This document shows, piece after piece, positions 63,808 to 64,000 of a stretch of DNA of 64,000 bases (its first letter is position 1; every line of letters starts with the position of its first letter). The notes under the pieces were generated by a model, which made no database searches, was not told where the DNA came from, and saw nothing but the letters and a program-made list of their open reading frames with translations. The position numbers and the translations under genes are program-made. Origin of the DNA: Deltaproteobacteria bacterium (GTDB lineage: Bacteria; Myxococcota_A; UBA9042; PHBI01); assembly GCA_020632715.1 (NCBI GenBank), contig JACKFA010000005.1, forward strand, positions 496,001 to 560,000, in the 5' to 3' direction.

Positions 63808-64000
63808 GGCAGGTCGAGCGCTCCGCGGTCGCGGGTGTAGTGGTAACGGATCTGGTCGTCACCATACCGCGAATCGCGCCCGCGCGGGCAGGCGTCCCGG
63901 ACCCGCAGCCACGGCCGCAGGTCGGCCGCCTCCTGGGCCGCCGCCGTCGCCTCGCGCAGCGCCGGCTCGCAGGGGCGCTCGGCGCAGCCCTCGCAGGGCC
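63804..64000 (-). CDS. 3' end of a cysteine-containing gene, cut by the window edge
   Basis: The last 64-65 codons of a gene entering from the right edge on the minus strand. It reads CEGCAERPCEPALREA near the edge, then LRVRDACPRGRDSRYGDDQ and ends GALDLP-stop. The CxxC, xxxPC and ACPxGxxxxYGxxQ pattern is like small 4Fe-4S-ferredoxin-type proteins, but too little is present to be sure. Its stop overlaps the start of the phosphoesterase-family gene. Confidence 0.55.
   Translation of the reverse strand, partial: PCEGCAERPCEPALREATAAAQEAADLRPWLRVRDACPRGRDSRYGDDQIRYHYTRDRGALDLP

Overview
The window is very GC-rich DNA (roughly 70-75 % by eye, with third codon positions almost always G or C). 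It most likely comes from a myxobacterium or a close relative (Myxococcota, Polyangia-like). The evidence is two Hanks-type Ser/Thr kinases, about 24 Myxococcus-type cysteine-rich repeats in one lipoprotein, a MYXO-CTERM-like tail, a TPR/PEGA protein typical of these bacteria, and NtrC-type sigma54 regulation. I see no rRNA, tRNA, CRISPR array, integrase or transposase.

Layout. (1) 1-18.5 kb: the 3' part of an RHS-repeat surface protein, overlapping by ATGA a giant secreted multi-domain protein of about 3,965 residues once two single-base frameshifts near 8.6-8.7 kb are corrected. (2) 18.5-24.9 kb: a Ser/Thr kinase with a degenerate receiver-like tail, a large secreted MopE-like/HYR/thrombospondin-3 protein with a C-terminal sorting signal, and a Uma2-family protein. 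(3) 24.9-40.7 kb: a copper/silver island. It has copA-cueR-copZ behind a CueR-type 19-bp-spacer promoter, a CoA-binding/membrane fusion protein, and a minus-strand Cus-type RND operon (two outer-membrane factors, adaptor, pump). Opposite the operon is a secreted DUF3347 protein, followed by a membrane sensor kinase and an NtrC-family activator. (4) 40.7-43.7 kb: palindromic repeats, an aldo/keto reductase, a DUF6544 gene carrying a long hairpin insertion, and a small membrane protein. (5) 43.7-59.4 kb, minus strand: a kinase-nSTAND-coiled-coil protein, a TPR/PEGA protein, a cysteine-rich lipoprotein, a calpain-like protease and a beta-helix lipoprotein. (6) 59.7-64 kb: a discoidin-like secreted protein, a DUF4336 protein divergent from a MarR regulator with two palindromic operators, a methyltransferase, an endonuclease/exonuclease/phosphatase-family protein and the end of a cysteine-containing gene.

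The most interesting regulatory signal is a set of four sigma54 (-24/-12) promoter matches in and next to the copper island. Two face outwards between the Cus operon and the DUF3347 gene, next to a GAFTGA-containing activator. Two others (before the CoA-binding gene and the DUF6544 gene) each have the same 19-bp palindrome, GGTGTG-NN-AAAA-NN-CACAG, centred about 50 bp upstream of the -24 element. That looks like a small sigma54 regulon with its own upstream activating site. Other points of interest are the RHS/giant-adhesin pair, a roughly 210-residue repeat with paired cysteines in the giant protein, and a hairpin element inserted into a coding sequence while keeping it open.
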